The position numbers and the translations under genes were made by a program. This document shows, piece by piece, positions 8,363-17,730 of a DNA stretch of 64,000 nucleotides; position 1 is the first letter of the stretch; each line of letters starts with the position of its first letter. This DNA is from Bacteroidota bacterium. GTDB taxonomy: Bacteria > Bacteroidota > Bacteroidia > Bacteroidales > UBA10428. Location of the stretch: contig JAEZZA010000017.1 of the NCBI GenBank assembly GCA_023442525.1, positions 124,001 through 188,000 on the forward strand. Reading direction: 5' to 3'. A model generated the notes under the pieces. The model did not search any database and was not told the origin of the DNA. It saw only the letters and a list, made by a program, of their open reading frames with translations.

Positions 8363-9448
8363 ATGAAATCACAATATAATATCAGAAAACTTACCGCCAT
8401 CGTTTCAATACTGTTCCTGTCAACGGTAATTTGGGCTCAGGATGAGTACACACGGGAAATTCAAAAAGATTACCCCGTAAACGCCAATACCAGGCTTGAA
8501 ATTTATAACAAGTACGGTAATGTGGATGTAGTCAATCATGATCAGTCGTCGATATTGATTCGTGTTACCATAAAAGTACATGCACGTGATAAGGCCAAGG
8601 CTGACGTACTTTTGAACAAGATAGATGTGGATTTTTCTCAACAGGGTGATGTAATAAAGGCAGTTACTGAAATCACCGAAGATATCCACAGATATTTCAA
8701 GGGCGTTTATAGTTCCGACGGAGGATTCCAGATCAATTATTCGGTAACCATTCCGAAAACGCTGCCCGTAGTGCTGTCGAACAAATATGGGAATGTATTT
8801 ATTGACGAATTGGTTTCTACTTCAACCATTGATGTTAAATATGGAAAACTTACAGCCAATAAGATCATTCACGATTCAAAACAGCCCCTTACCAAAATAA
8901 ATCTTTCATATTCAACAGGAAGTATCCAGGAAACCCGGTGGATTGAGGCCGACATTAAATATTCGAAGCTTAGTTTAACCGAAAACAAAGCCCTGGCCAT
9001 CATCAGTAAGTATTCCAAGCTGTATCTCACTAACGGGAGTTCCATTGTAAGCGAAAGCAAATACGATACTTATGAAATTGATAACCTGTCGAATTTCGTC
9101 TCAAATGCAGCATACAGCCATTTTAAGATAGGAAAGCTGACCGGCAAACTACAGGTGGATACCAAATATACCGAGGTGTTTGTGGACAGGATACCCTCGG
9201 GATTCGAGGGAATCAAGGTGAATAACAGTTACGGGACCTATAAACTGGGCATTGATCCGTCTGCTTCTTATAAAATCAACGCTTATTCAAAATATGCCAG
9301 CATCATTTATCCTGAGAAATCGGCCCGCGTTAACCGGATTAACGAGAATAATGAAATGAAGATCAATGGAATTATTGGAAATGAAGAGTCTGCAAAATAC
9401 GAGGTAATCATTAATTCATCGTATGGAACTATCAGGCTCATAGATTAG
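8363..9448 (+). CDS. Exported DUF4097-like beta-repeat protein of the sigma operon
   Basis: A 361-residue protein with a signal peptide ending near residue 25 (SILFLSTVIWAQ). The mature protein is made of short repeated strands with motifs such as NKYGNVDV, NKYGNVFI, DVKYGKL, DIKYSKLSL, ISKYSKLYL, SSYGTIRL, spaced about 20 residues apart. This is typical of the right-handed beta-helix of the DUF4097/DUF2807 group. It begins 11 bases after the anti-sigma gene, so it is the third gene of the operon and probably acts in the periplasm or on the cell surface. Its biochemical role is unknown; it may be the target or sensor of the system. Confidence 0.8.
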   Translation: MKSQYNIRKLTAIVSILFLSTVIWAQDEYTREIQKDYPVNANTRLEIYNKYGNVDVVNHDQSSILIRVTIKVHARDKAKADVLLNKIDVDFSQQGDVIKAVTEITEDIHRYFKGVYSSDGGFQINYSVTIPKTLPVVLSNKYGNVFIDELVSTSTIDVKYGKLTANKIIHDSKQPLTKINLSYSTGSIQETRWIEADIKYSKLSLTENKALAIISKYSKLYLTNGSSIVSESKYDTYEIDNLSNFVSNAAYSHFKIGKLTGKLQVDTKYTEVFVDRIPSGFEGIKVNNSYGTYKLGIDPSASYKINAYSKYASIIYPEKSARVNRINENNEMKINGIIGNEESAKYEVIINSSYGTIRLID

Positions 9449-9468
9449 GCTATTCTGATCATAATATA

Positions 9469-9504
9469 ATGCTCTGCATCATATACATGCAGGGCATTTT
9501 TATT
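9469..9504 (+). terminator. Rho-independent terminator after the sigma operon
   Basis: An 11-base stem (ATGCTCTGCAT, 9469-9479, with ATGCAGGGCAT, 9487-9497, one G-U pair) with a 7-base loop, followed by TTTTATT. It lies 21 bases behind the stop of the DUF4097-like gene. Confidence 0.8.
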
Positions 9505-9562
9505 CAATATAGCTGCCTTTTTCTTTTTTATTAACAAATCGCCCTCTCTCGTCATATTTCAG

Positions 9563-9570
9563 TATCTTTG
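9563..9570 (+). promoter_or_regulatory. Candidate -7 promoter box for dnaX
   Basis: TATCTTTG fits TAnnTTTG exactly and ends 19 bases before the dnaX start, behind the terminator of the previous operon. No clear TTTG at the -33 position. Confidence 0.35.
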
Positions 9571-9589
9571 CCGGCAATGAATGTGATGT

Positions 9590-11386
9590 ATGAGTGAATA
9601 CCTGGTATCGGCACGAAAACACCGGCCTGTTCAATTCGATGCGGTTGTCGGACAACATTCAGTGACCAATACACTGAAAAATGCAATTAAATCGGGGCAG
9701 GTTGCTCATGCTTATTTGTTCTGCGGCCCGCGTGGAGTGGGAAAGACTACCTGTGCGAGGATATTTGCGAAAACGCTGAACTGCATGAACAGAACTGCGG
9801 AAACCGAGGCCTGCGATACCTGCGAATCGTGCCTGGCATTTAACAGTTCACGGTCCTATAATATTCATGAACTCGATGCCGCTTCAAACAATTCGATTGA
9901 AGATATCAGGAGCCTTATCGAGAAAGTCAGGATTCTTCCACAGGTCGGAAAATACAGCATATATATCATCGATGAAGTTCACATGCTTTCGGCACAGGCA
10001 TTTAATGCCTTTCTGAAAACACTGGAAGAACCTCCTTCACATGCAATATTCATATTGGCAACTACCGAAAAGCACAAGATTATTCCGACCATTTTATCAC
10101 GTTGCCAGGTATTTGATTTCCAACGTATCCGCCTGGAAGATATTTCGGGTTACCTGGCTAAAGTTGCCGCAGCCGAGCATATTTCGTTCGAAGAGGAAGC
10201 TCTGAATGTAATTGCCATGAAGGCTGATGGTGCCTTGCGCGATGCACTGTCGATATTCGACCTGGTAGCAAGCTTTTCAAACCGTAATATTACGTACCAG
10301 GAAGTTCTCGATAATCTGAACGTACTTGACTACGAATATTACTTTAAAATAACCGGCTATTTTTTTTCCTCATCTCCCGACAAAGCTTTATTGCTTTTTA
10401 ATGAAATTCTCCAGAAGGGATTCGACGGACAAAATTTCATCAGCGGGCTGGCATCCCATCTTCGCGACCTGATGGTATCACGTGACGAAAGTACACTGCA
10501 ACTCCTTGAAGCCGGCGAAGTATTGAGGAAAAGATATAGAGAACAAGCAATGCTTTGCAGCAACGAATTTCTGTATGCCGCGCTTGAGATCTGCAGTCAG
10601 TGTGAACTTACATTCCGGTCGGCCCGTAATCAACGGTTGCATATAGAACTTGCATTAATAAAACTGTCGAATCTGACGGGCGAAAAAAAAAACCTCAGTG
10701 ATGAGGTAGCCACAATTGAATTGCCTGAAATTGGGGCATCTGCTTCCGCCAAAAACAGCCCCCCGGTAGCTCAGAACGTTACGCATGTTAATCCTCCTCC
10801 GGAAAAGCCTGCGACCGAACGTCCCCAAGTTCCGAATGGTCATGTTTCGAATGGAACAGTCAGGACTGCACCGGCATCAGCGGGTTCATCACTTCTGAAT
10901 ATTTCCATTAAAGATGCCCTGGGCAAAGTGAAATCAAAGGAGCCGGAAATTCAGGAAGAGGAGGAAGCCGATTACACCATCGATGACACGGAACAACCTG
11001 AAGATTTCACGGAACAGGAGATAACTCCGGCATTGCTTTCATTATCGTGGAACTCATTTGCCGATAAAATCAGGGAAAACCGGCCCAGGATGGCTGTTAC
11101 ACTGAAATCGGTAAAACCGGTAATCGAAAACCGGAACCTGATAAAGGTTGAGATGAACAATCGTTCGCAACTCGATGATTTTAACAGCACAACAAGGGCT
11201 GAGCTCGAAAAGTTCCTCAGAATGGAAACGCGAAACCCTGGCATAAGCATTGAGGCTGTTTTGCTGGAAAAGGATGAAGATCAGCAGGTCAAATTATATA
11301 CCAGTGAAGAAAAATTCAGGTATCTTAGCAAAAAGAATCCGGGACTTGAATCTTTAAGGCAAAAACTGAATCTGGAACTGGAATAA
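9590..11386 (+). CDS. dnaX: DNA polymerase III subunit tau (and possibly gamma)
   Basis: The 598-residue clamp-loader ATPase that opens the sliding clamp and ties the polymerase cores together. It opens with the family's YLVSARKHRP, followed by Walker A GPRGVGKTT at about residues 46-54, a four-cysteine zinc module near 65-85 (CDTCESC), the Walker B stretch IIDEVHMLS and sensor 1 ILSRCQVF. The collar domain ends near residue 360. A proline/charge-rich linker (about 380-475) and a C-terminal tau domain follow. A run of ten adenines at codons 365-368 (10683-10692) sits exactly at the gamma/tau boundary; slipping by one base either way brings a stop within a few codons (see findings). The gene ends 11 bases before icd, so the two may be cotranscribed. 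Confidence 0.96.
   Translation: MSEYLVSARKHRPVQFDAVVGQHSVTNTLKNAIKSGQVAHAYLFCGPRGVGKTTCARIFAKTLNCMNRTAETEACDTCESCLAFNSSRSYNIHELDAASNNSIEDIRSLIEKVRILPQVGKYSIYIIDEVHMLSAQAFNAFLKTLEEPPSHAIFILATTEKHKIIPTILSRCQVFDFQRIRLEDISGYLAKVAAAEHISFEEEALNVIAMKADGALRDALSIFDLVASFSNRNITYQEVLDNLNVLDYEYYFKITGYFFSSSPDKALLLFNEILQKGFDGQNFISGLASHLRDLMVSRDESTLQLLEAGEVLRKRYREQAMLCSNEFLYAALEICSQCELTFRSARNQRLHIELALIKLSNLTGEKKNLSDEVATIELPEIGASASAKNSPPVAQNVTHVNPPPEKPATERPQVPNGHVSNGTVRTAPASAGSSLLNISIKDALGKVKSKEPEIQEEEEADYTIDDTEQPEDFTEQEITPALLSLSWNSFADKIRENRPRMAVTLKSVKPVIENRNLIKVEMNNRSQLDDFNSTTRAELEKFLRMETRNPGISIEAVLLEKDEDQQVKLYTSEEKFRYLSKKNPGLESLRQKLNLELE
10683..10692 (+). other. A10 homopolymer, possible slippage site in dnaX
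   Basis: Ten consecutive adenines in the sense strand. In frame they read Glu-Lys-Lys-Asn. An effective extra A (or a ribosomal -1 shift) gives Lys-Pro-Gln and then TGA at 10699-10701. Loss of one A gives five further residues and then TAG at 10707-10709. Either product would be about 370 residues, the expected length of a gamma-like clamp loader subunit without the tau domain. Confidence 0.6.
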
Positions 11387-11397
11387 CATATCAAGAT

Positions 11398-12624
11398 ATG
11401 GAAGGACAGAAGATAAGACTTGAAAATAAAAAACTTGTAGTTCCTGATAATCCTGTAATACCTTTTATTGAAGGTGATGGTACCGGTCCTGATATCTGGG
11501 CCGCCTCGGTTAACGTATTTAATGCCGCGGTGGAGAAAGCCTATCATTCCAAACGAAAAATTGTCTGGCAGGAAGTACTGGCCGGACAGAAAGCTTTTGA
11601 TCAGACAGGCAACTGGCTTCCCGATGAAACCCTTGATATTATCCGGGAATGTCTGGTAGCCATTAAGGGCCCTCTTACCACACCGGTTGGCGGAGGGATC
11701 CGCTCACTCAACGTGGCATTGCGGCAAATACTCGACCTTTATGTTTGTCTTCGTCCTGTGAAATACTATGAGGGAGTTCCTTCACCGGTTAAAGATCCTT
11801 CCACTACCGATATGGTTATCTTCAGGGAAAATGCCGAAGATATCTATGCAGGAATTGAATGGCTGGCGGATACCCCTGAGGTTCGTAAATTAATTGACTT
11901 CCTCCGGAATGAGATGAGCGTGAAGAAGATCAGGTTTCCCGAAACTTCATCCATAGGGATTAAGCCTGTTTCACATGAAGGTTCTGAAAGGCTTATCCGG
12001 GCTGCTATAAAATATGCAATCGATCATGATCTGCCTTCGGTTACTCTGGTACACAAGGGAAATATTATGAAGTTCACCGAAGGCGCGTTCCGGGATTGGG
12101 GATATGAGCTTGCCAAACGTGAATTCGGGGCCGAAGAAATTGCCGGAGGCCCATGGCGTTCATTCACCAATCCGGTATCGGGTAAAAGTATAGTTATTAA
12201 AGATGTAATTGCCGATGCTTTTCTTCAGCAAATACTTACCCGTCCGGCAGAGTATTCAGTAATTGCCACTCTGAATCTAAACGGCGACTATATTTCTGAT
12301 GCACTTGCTGCCATTGTTGGCGGAATTGGAATTGCACCGGGCGCCAATATCAACTACGATACCGGCCATGCTGTATTTGAAGCTACGCACGGTACCGCAC
12401 CCAAGTATGCAGGTAAGGATATGGTGAATCCGGGCTCGGTTATTTTGTCAGGCGCCATGATGTTTGAATACATGGGTTGGAACGAAGCCGCCGGATTAAT
12501 TTATAAAGGACTTACCGGAGCAATCAGGCTTCGGAGGGTTACTTATGATTTTGAACGTTTAATGGAGGGTGCCACCAAACTTAAATGTTCAGAATTCGGG
12601 GCAGAAATTGTCAGAAATATGTGA
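11398..12624 (+). CDS. icd: Isocitrate dehydrogenase, NADP-dependent
   Basis: Oxidises isocitrate to 2-oxoglutarate and CO2 while reducing NADP. The 408 residues align along their length with the Escherichia coli type. Seen are the start of the fold FIEGDGTGPDIW, the substrate loop TTPVGGGIRSLNVALRQ (about residues 93-109), the catalytic region HKGNIMKFTEGAF and the cofactor loop GTAPKYAG. The Lys-Tyr pair in that loop is typical of NADP specificity. The C-terminal TYDFERLM and KCSEFG also match. Together with the 2-oxoglutarate dehydrogenase genes further on it implies a working oxidative TCA branch. A strong terminator follows. Confidence 0.95.
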   Translation: MEGQKIRLENKKLVVPDNPVIPFIEGDGTGPDIWAASVNVFNAAVEKAYHSKRKIVWQEVLAGQKAFDQTGNWLPDETLDIIRECLVAIKGPLTTPVGGGIRSLNVALRQILDLYVCLRPVKYYEGVPSPVKDPSTTDMVIFRENAEDIYAGIEWLADTPEVRKLIDFLRNEMSVKKIRFPETSSIGIKPVSHEGSERLIRAAIKYAIDHDLPSVTLVHKGNIMKFTEGAFRDWGYELAKREFGAEEIAGGPWRSFTNPVSGKSIVIKDVIADAFLQQILTRPAEYSVIATLNLNGDYISDALAAIVGGIGIAPGANINYDTGHAVFEATHGTAPKYAGKDMVNPGSVILSGAMMFEYMGWNEAAGLIYKGLTGAIRLRRVTYDFERLMEGATKLKCSEFGAEIVRNM

Positions 12625-12665
12625 TGAATTTCACATTTTTCAGGACTGGTTTGATATAATATTGT

Positions 12666-12697
12666 TCAGGGCAGTTAATTGTCCTGATATTTTTTTA
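12666..12697 (+). terminator. Rho-independent terminator after icd
   Basis: An 8-base stem TCAGGGCA (12666-12673) with TGTCCTGA (12680-12687), one G-U pair and a 6-base loop, followed by TATTTTTTT. It separates dnaX-icd from secA. Confidence 0.85.
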
Positions 12698-12723
12698 TAA
12701 TTGAAGTATCTAATAAAATAGCA

Positions 12724-15700
12724 ATGGCTATAAATAATTTTCTTAAGAAATTTTTTGGAAGCAAATCGCAGCGCGACATAAAGGAAGTATTGCCCATTCT
12801 GAACAAGATCAGGGAAGCGTATCCCGGGATTGAAAAGCTTTCAAACGACGAATTACGCTCAAAAACCGCAGAGATCCGTGATTACGTGTTGAATTCAACA
12901 ACCGAAAAGACTGCCGCAATTCGTGAAATGCGTGAGCAGATTGAATCGGGAACGTTAGATGTTGAAACAGCTGAAGATTACTATCGTGAAATCGACAAGA
13001 TAGAGAAGGAAATTACGGCCGACATTGAGAATGCTCTGAATGAAATCCTTCCTGTTGCTTTTTCCATAGTTAAGGAAACTGCCCGTCGTTTTAAGGAGAA
13101 CGAGTATATTGAAGTCACCGCCACCGGAATGGATAAGCTCATAGCGTCGCAACGGAACAGCGTGGTGATTGAAGGCAATAAAGCCCGCTGGATGCACACA
13201 TGGATGGCCGGTGGGAATCCCATTACCTGGGATATGGTACATTACGACGAACAGTTAATTGGCGGTATTGTACTGCACCAGGGAAAAATCTCGGAAATGG
13301 CTACCGGCGAAGGAAAAACACTGGTGGCTACTTTACCTGTTTTTCTCAATGCCCTGGCAGGACGTGGTGTTCATATAGTAACTGTTAACGATTATCTTTC
13401 GAAACGCGACTCTGAGTGGATGGGTCCGATATTCGAATTCCACGGACTTACCGTCGACTGCATCGATAAACATCAGCCTAACTCCGACAGCCGCAGAAAA
13501 GCTTACCTGGCCGATATTACATACGGTACAAACAATGAATTCGGTTTCGACTACCTCCGCGATAATATGGCCAGCAGTCCAAACGACCTGGTGCAACGTA
13601 AACATCATTATGCCATAGTCGACGAGGTAGACTCCGTGCTTATTGATGATGCCCGTACGCCTCTCATCATATCCGGTCCCATTCCCCGTGGTGAAGACCA
13701 GTCATTCGAAGAATTCAAACCTCAGGTTGAAAAGCTTGTCAATGCTCAGCGTAACCTGGTTACCAACCTGCTTGCAGAGGCCAAAAAGCTGATTGGTGAG
13801 GATAAAACAGAAGATGGTGGCTTTAAACTGCTACAATCATTTAAGGGTCTTCCCAAATATAAGCCTCTCATCAAATTCCTGAGTGAACAGGGTAATAAGG
13901 CCCTTCTGCATAAGATCGAAAATTTCTATATGCAGGAGAACAGTAAGAACATGCACATAGTAACGGACGACCTGTATTTCATTATCGATGAAAAACAGAA
14001 CACCGTGGAACTTACTGAAAAAGGAACCGATCTGATCACAGGAACTACTTCCGACCCCGCTTTCTTTATTATGCCCGATATAGGATCGGAAATTGCCGAA
14101 CTTGAAAAATTATCCCTGAACGCTGAAGAAAAACTTGTTCAGAAAGATAAGCTTCTTGCTGACTATGCAATAAAATCGGAACGAATACACACGGTTAATC
14201 AGCTTCTTAAAGCATATACCATGTTTGAGCGCGATGTCGATTACGTGGTTATGGACAATAAGGTTAAGATCGTAGATGAGCAGACCGGACGTATTCTCGA
14301 AGGCAGGCGGTATTCCGAAGGACTTCACCAGGCAATTGAAGCCAAGGAAAGGGTTAAGGTGGAAGCCGCTACACAAACCTTTGCTACCATTACACTTCAG
14401 AATTATTTCAGAATGTATCACAAGCTGGCAGGTATGACCGGTACCGCCGAAACCGAAGCCGGTGAATTCTGGAATATATATAAGCTGGATGTTGTTGTCA
14501 TACCCACTCACAGGCCTGTGGTACGCGCAGACCGTGAAGATCTGATATATCGTACCAAGCGCGAAAAATACAATGCCGTTATCGACGAGATCATAAACCT
14601 TAATAAACAAGGACGACCTGCACTGGTGGGTACTACGTCGGTTGAAATCTCCGAGCTGCTCAGCAAGATGCTCCGCATGAAGGGCATTAAACATAACGTT
14701 CTGAATGCCAAGCTGCACCAGCGTGAAGCTGAAATCGTTGCCGAAGCTGGTAGAACCGGAACTGTGACGATAGCTACCAATATGGCAGGTCGTGGTACCG
14801 ACATCAAGCTCAGCGAAGATGTGAGAAAGGCTGGGGGCCTTGCCATAATAGGTACGGAACGGCATGAGTCGCGCCGTGTTGACCGCCAGCTTCGTGGTCG
14901 TGCAGGCCGCCAGGGCGATCCGGGTTCATCACAATTCTATGTATCTCTCGAAGATGATCTCATGCGGTTATTCGCATCGGACCGTATAGCCGGTTGGATG
15001 GCCAAAATGGGCTGGAACGAAGGTGAACCGATACAGGCGAAACTGATTACTCAATCTATCGAAAGAGCGCAGAGGAAAGTTGAAGAAAACAACTTCGGCA
15101 TCCGGAAACATCTCCTGGAGTACGACGACGTGATGAATTCGCAACGCGAAGTGATCTATACAAAACGTCGCCATGCACTTTACGGTGAACGTATCCAGGT
15201 TGATGTCGCCAACATGATGTACGATGTCTGTGAAAGCCTGGTAAACCAGTTACAGGGGAATGTGGAATATGAAGAATTCAGATTCAATGTATTAAGGCAG
15301 TTGACTATTGAACCGCCTGTGTCAGATAAGGAATACAATAATCTGTCCGCTGCCGATCTGACAGACAGAATTTACAAAACAGTAAGGGAAACATACCAGC
15401 GTAAACAGGCCAATATTGCCAAACAGGCTCTGCCGGTTATTAAAGATGTTTTTGAAAAACAGGGCAAGGTATACGAAAATATAGTAGTGCCCATTACCGA
15501 CGGTGTAAGAGTATTTCATGTGCTTACAAACCTGGAGAAAGCCTACAATTCAAATGCCGATGAACTAACCCATGCTTTTGAAAAATCAATTATCCTGACC
15601 ACAATCGACGAGGCATGGAAAGAACATCTCCGCGAACTCGACGATTTGAGGCAGTCTGTACGTACTGCAACTTATGAGCAGAAAGATCCGTTGCTGATCT

Positions 15701-16023
15701 ACAAGTTTGAATCGTTTGAGCTGTTCCGTAATATGATTGATAAGATCAATAAGGATATTTGCAGTATTCTGCTTCGTGGACAGCTTCCTATTCGCGATTC
15801 AAGCGGAGTTCAGAGGGCCCAGGCCCCCAGGCGTACCGATTACAGCCAGATGGAAGCCAACAAGAGGGAATTCCAACCCGATCAGACGGGAGGACCTAAA
15901 AAGGACGAGCATGTTCAACCCGTGAGAGTTGAGAAGAAGGTGGGCAGGAATGAACCGTGTCCCTGCGGTAGTGGCAAAAAATACAAACATTGCCACGGTG
16001 CACAGGTAGCTGAAAAAACCTGA
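12724..16023 (+). CDS. secA: Preprotein translocase ATPase SecA
   Basis: The motor that pushes unfolded preproteins through SecYEG. At 1099 residues it is longer than the roughly 900 residues of the E. coli protein, which is usual for Bacteroidota. It has the Walker A stretch MATGEGKT at about 192-199, DEVDSVLIDDARTPLIISGP at 300-319, the second helicase domain with TNMAGRGTDIKL, and the LRGRAGRQGDPG motif. The C-terminal zinc motif VGRNEPCPCGSGKKYKHCHG at about 1074-1093 binds SecB or ribosomes. The extra length lies mainly between the DEAD motor and the second helicase domain (about 330-470). The gene ends 4 bases from the convergent dapA. Confidence 0.97.
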   Translation: MAINNFLKKFFGSKSQRDIKEVLPILNKIREAYPGIEKLSNDELRSKTAEIRDYVLNSTTEKTAAIREMREQIESGTLDVETAEDYYREIDKIEKEITADIENALNEILPVAFSIVKETARRFKENEYIEVTATGMDKLIASQRNSVVIEGNKARWMHTWMAGGNPITWDMVHYDEQLIGGIVLHQGKISEMATGEGKTLVATLPVFLNALAGRGVHIVTVNDYLSKRDSEWMGPIFEFHGLTVDCIDKHQPNSDSRRKAYLADITYGTNNEFGFDYLRDNMASSPNDLVQRKHHYAIVDEVDSVLIDDARTPLIISGPIPRGEDQSFEEFKPQVEKLVNAQRNLVTNLLAEAKKLIGEDKTEDGGFKLLQSFKGLPKYKPLIKFLSEQGNKALLHKIENFYMQENSKNMHIVTDDLYFIIDEKQNTVELTEKGTDLITGTTSDPAFFIMPDIGSEIAELEKLSLNAEEKLVQKDKLLADYAIKSERIHTVNQLLKAYTMFERDVDYVVMDNKVKIVDEQTGRILEGRRYSEGLHQAIEAKERVKVEAATQTFATITLQNYFRMYHKLAGMTGTAETEAGEFWNIYKLDVVVIPTHRPVVRADREDLIYRTKREKYNAVIDEIINLNKQGRPALVGTTSVEISELLSKMLRMKGIKHNVLNAKLHQREAEIVAEAGRTGTVTIATNMAGRGTDIKLSEDVRKAGGLAIIGTERHESRRVDRQLRGRAGRQGDPGSSQFYVSLEDDLMRLFASDRIAGWMAKMGWNEGEPIQAKLITQSIERAQRKVEENNFGIRKHLLEYDDVMNSQREVIYTKRRHALYGERIQVDVANMMYDVCESLVNQLQGNVEYEEFRFNVLRQLTIEPPVSDKEYNNLSAADLTDRIYKTVRETYQRKQANIAKQALPVIKDVFEKQGKVYENIVVPITDGVRVFHVLTNLEKAYNSNADELTHAFEKSIILTTIDEAWKEHLRELDDLRQSVRTATYEQKDPLLIYKFESFELFRNMIDKINKDICSILLRGQLPIRDSSGVQRAQAPRRTDYSQMEANKREFQPDQTGGPKKDEHVQPVRVEKKVGRNEPCPCGSGKKYKHCHGAQVAEKT

Positions 16024-16027
16024 TGAT

Positions 16028-16912
16028 CTACTTTAGTTTTTTAACCAGGAGTTCGAGTTTCGAATAAAGCGTCTCGCTTACAGGTGCAAGGGGTAGCCGG
16101 AGATTATTCGGTGCAATTTTCAGGATCTCTAACACAGCCTTAATTCCCGGGGGGTTACCCTCGTCGAACATTGCATTGACCACATCGAGCAATTTATAAT
16201 GGATGCTGCATGCTTTTGTAAAATCACCTTTCAAAGCCAGGTTTATCATTTCGGATATCTGTTTGGGATAGGCATTTGCTGCAACCGATATAACACCTGA
16301 GCCTCCCATAGCCACTATAGAAAGAGCAAGTGCATCATCACCCGAAATGACCTGGAAACCTTTGGGTTTGTTTTTAATAATTTGCATTACCTGGGCAAGA
16401 TTTCCGGAAGCCTCTTTGGTTGCAATTATTGAATTACATTCGGTTGCCAGTTTTACGGTAGTATCAGCCGAAATATTCGACCCGGTTCTTCCAGGCACGT
16501 TGTAAATGATTACCGGAACCGGGCTGGCTGTAGCGATAGCCTTAAAGTGCAGGTATAATCCCTGTTGCGATGGTTTGTTATAATAGGGTGCAACCGACAG
16601 TATGGCATCTATAGCCTGAAAATCGGTATGCCTGATAGAGTCGAGTACCTCTTCGGTATTGTTACCGCCAATACCCACTACAACCGGAATCTTTCCGCAT
16701 ACGGTGTCGGTAACAAAGTTGATCACTGCTTTTTTTTCATCTTTTGAAAGCGTAACCGATTCACCGGTAGTTCCGAGTACTACCAGGTAATTTACTCCTC
16801 CCTTGATCAGGTGATCCAGTAGTTTACCCAGCGATTTGAAATCGATACTGCCATCTTTGCGAAAAGGGGTGATAATGGCTACACCGGTGCCTGAAAATTT
16901 CTTCTGGTCCAT
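16028..16912 (-). CDS. dapA: 4-hydroxy-tetrahydrodipicolinate synthase
   Basis: Condenses pyruvate with aspartate semialdehyde at the first committed step of lysine and diaminopimelate synthesis. The 294 residues equal the usual length of this TIM-barrel family. Visible are GTTGES (phosphate/carboxylate loop, about 44-49), IIYNVPGRTG with the catalytic Tyr (about 130-140), IATKEASGN with the Schiff-base Lys (about 158-166), and the GVISV strand near 205. It starts 9 bases after the end of the DUF6913-like gene, so the two minus-strand genes form an operon. Confidence 0.96.
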   Translation of the reverse strand: MDQKKFSGTGVAIITPFRKDGSIDFKSLGKLLDHLIKGGVNYLVVLGTTGESVTLSKDEKKAVINFVTDTVCGKIPVVVGIGGNNTEEVLDSIRHTDFQAIDAILSVAPYYNKPSQQGLYLHFKAIATASPVPVIIYNVPGRTGSNISADTTVKLATECNSIIATKEASGNLAQVMQIIKNKPKGFQVISGDDALALSIVAMGGSGVISVAANAYPKQISEMINLALKGDFTKACSIHYKLLDVVNAMFDEGNPPGIKAVLEILKIAPNNLRLPLAPVSETLYSKLELLVKKLK

Positions 16913-16921
16913 GTCAGGAAT

Positions 16922-17569
16922 TTATTTTTTCAAAATGGAAAGATAATGGATAAGCTGGTTTATTAGAAAATTAAGCAGGATTTCGGTTTCTGTTTTTCTT
17001 TCAATACCGGCTTCAATTTCAGTGTTGATGTATTTGCCGGCTGATTGTTTCCCTACCTCTTCATGGATTTTACGCATGTCCTGCCTTTCCTTCTCAATGT
17101 CGATCATCAGATCGAGACATTCATCGCCTTTGGTATAACGGCCGGCTTTGAACAGGGCAGCCGACAGGCTGGTGATGTATTTAATGGGGTAATGGTCGTC
17201 GAGGCTCAGGTTGATTAAAAGATCAAAAGGCTCTTTAATGAAATCTTCAACAGCACCTGATACTGGTTTGTAATACCAGTTCAGATCGTTTCGCGAAAAG
17301 AATTCAAAACCTTTTCTATAGAGGTAATTATCAATTAACTGCTTACTGTTAACGTATCCGAGAACCATGATCTTTCGCGAATCGTGAGATAAATCCTTTA
17401 CCAGGTTTTTGATAATCTCAAAACTCACATATTCCGTGGCGTTATAGATAATCCCAATGCTCGACACTTCTTTCAGCGCAAAGAATGAAGGAAGTCGAGA
17501 CTGGTTCTTCTGATAATTCAGAAGTACCCTTTCTCCGACTTTGTTCTTGAAAGTATCCACAAGGTTCAT
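16922..17569 (-). CDS. DUF6913-like protein upstream of dapA
   Basis: A 215-residue soluble protein without signal peptide or membrane helix. The pattern of a basic helical start (KNKVGERVLLNYQKNQSRLPSF), a central Rossmann-like half and a conserved LLINLS motif near residue 118 fits the DUF6913 family, small Bacteroidota proteins often encoded beside dapA. No catalytic motif is visible, and no function is known to me. The C-terminal 50 residues (highly charged, then INQLIHYLSILKK) look helical. It is the first gene of a two-gene operon with dapA. Confidence 0.7.
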   Translation of the reverse strand: MNLVDTFKNKVGERVLLNYQKNQSRLPSFFALKEVSSIGIIYNATEYVSFEIIKNLVKDLSHDSRKIMVLGYVNSKQLIDNYLYRKGFEFFSRNDLNWYYKPVSGAVEDFIKEPFDLLINLSLDDHYPIKYITSLSAALFKAGRYTKGDECLDLMIDIEKERQDMRKIHEEVGKQSAGKYINTEIEAGIERKTETEILLNFLINQLIHYLSILKK

Positions 17570-17730
17570 AATGCAATTTTAAGAAATTATATTGATTTAA
17601 GAACTCCTTTGGATAATCGAATCTGCTTAATAGCTGAAATCCGACAGTTTGTCGTTAAAATTTGCCGGTACTTCCATAATAGTTTCTGTTTTTATTGCAG
17701 CCCCGTAGCTTTATCGGAAATTATCAGTCT

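Noticed and set aside
14110..14865. A 251-codon open frame opposite secA
   Set aside because: It lies entirely in the antisense of a certain gene, has no recognisable domain and a low-complexity composition that follows from the codon use of secA.
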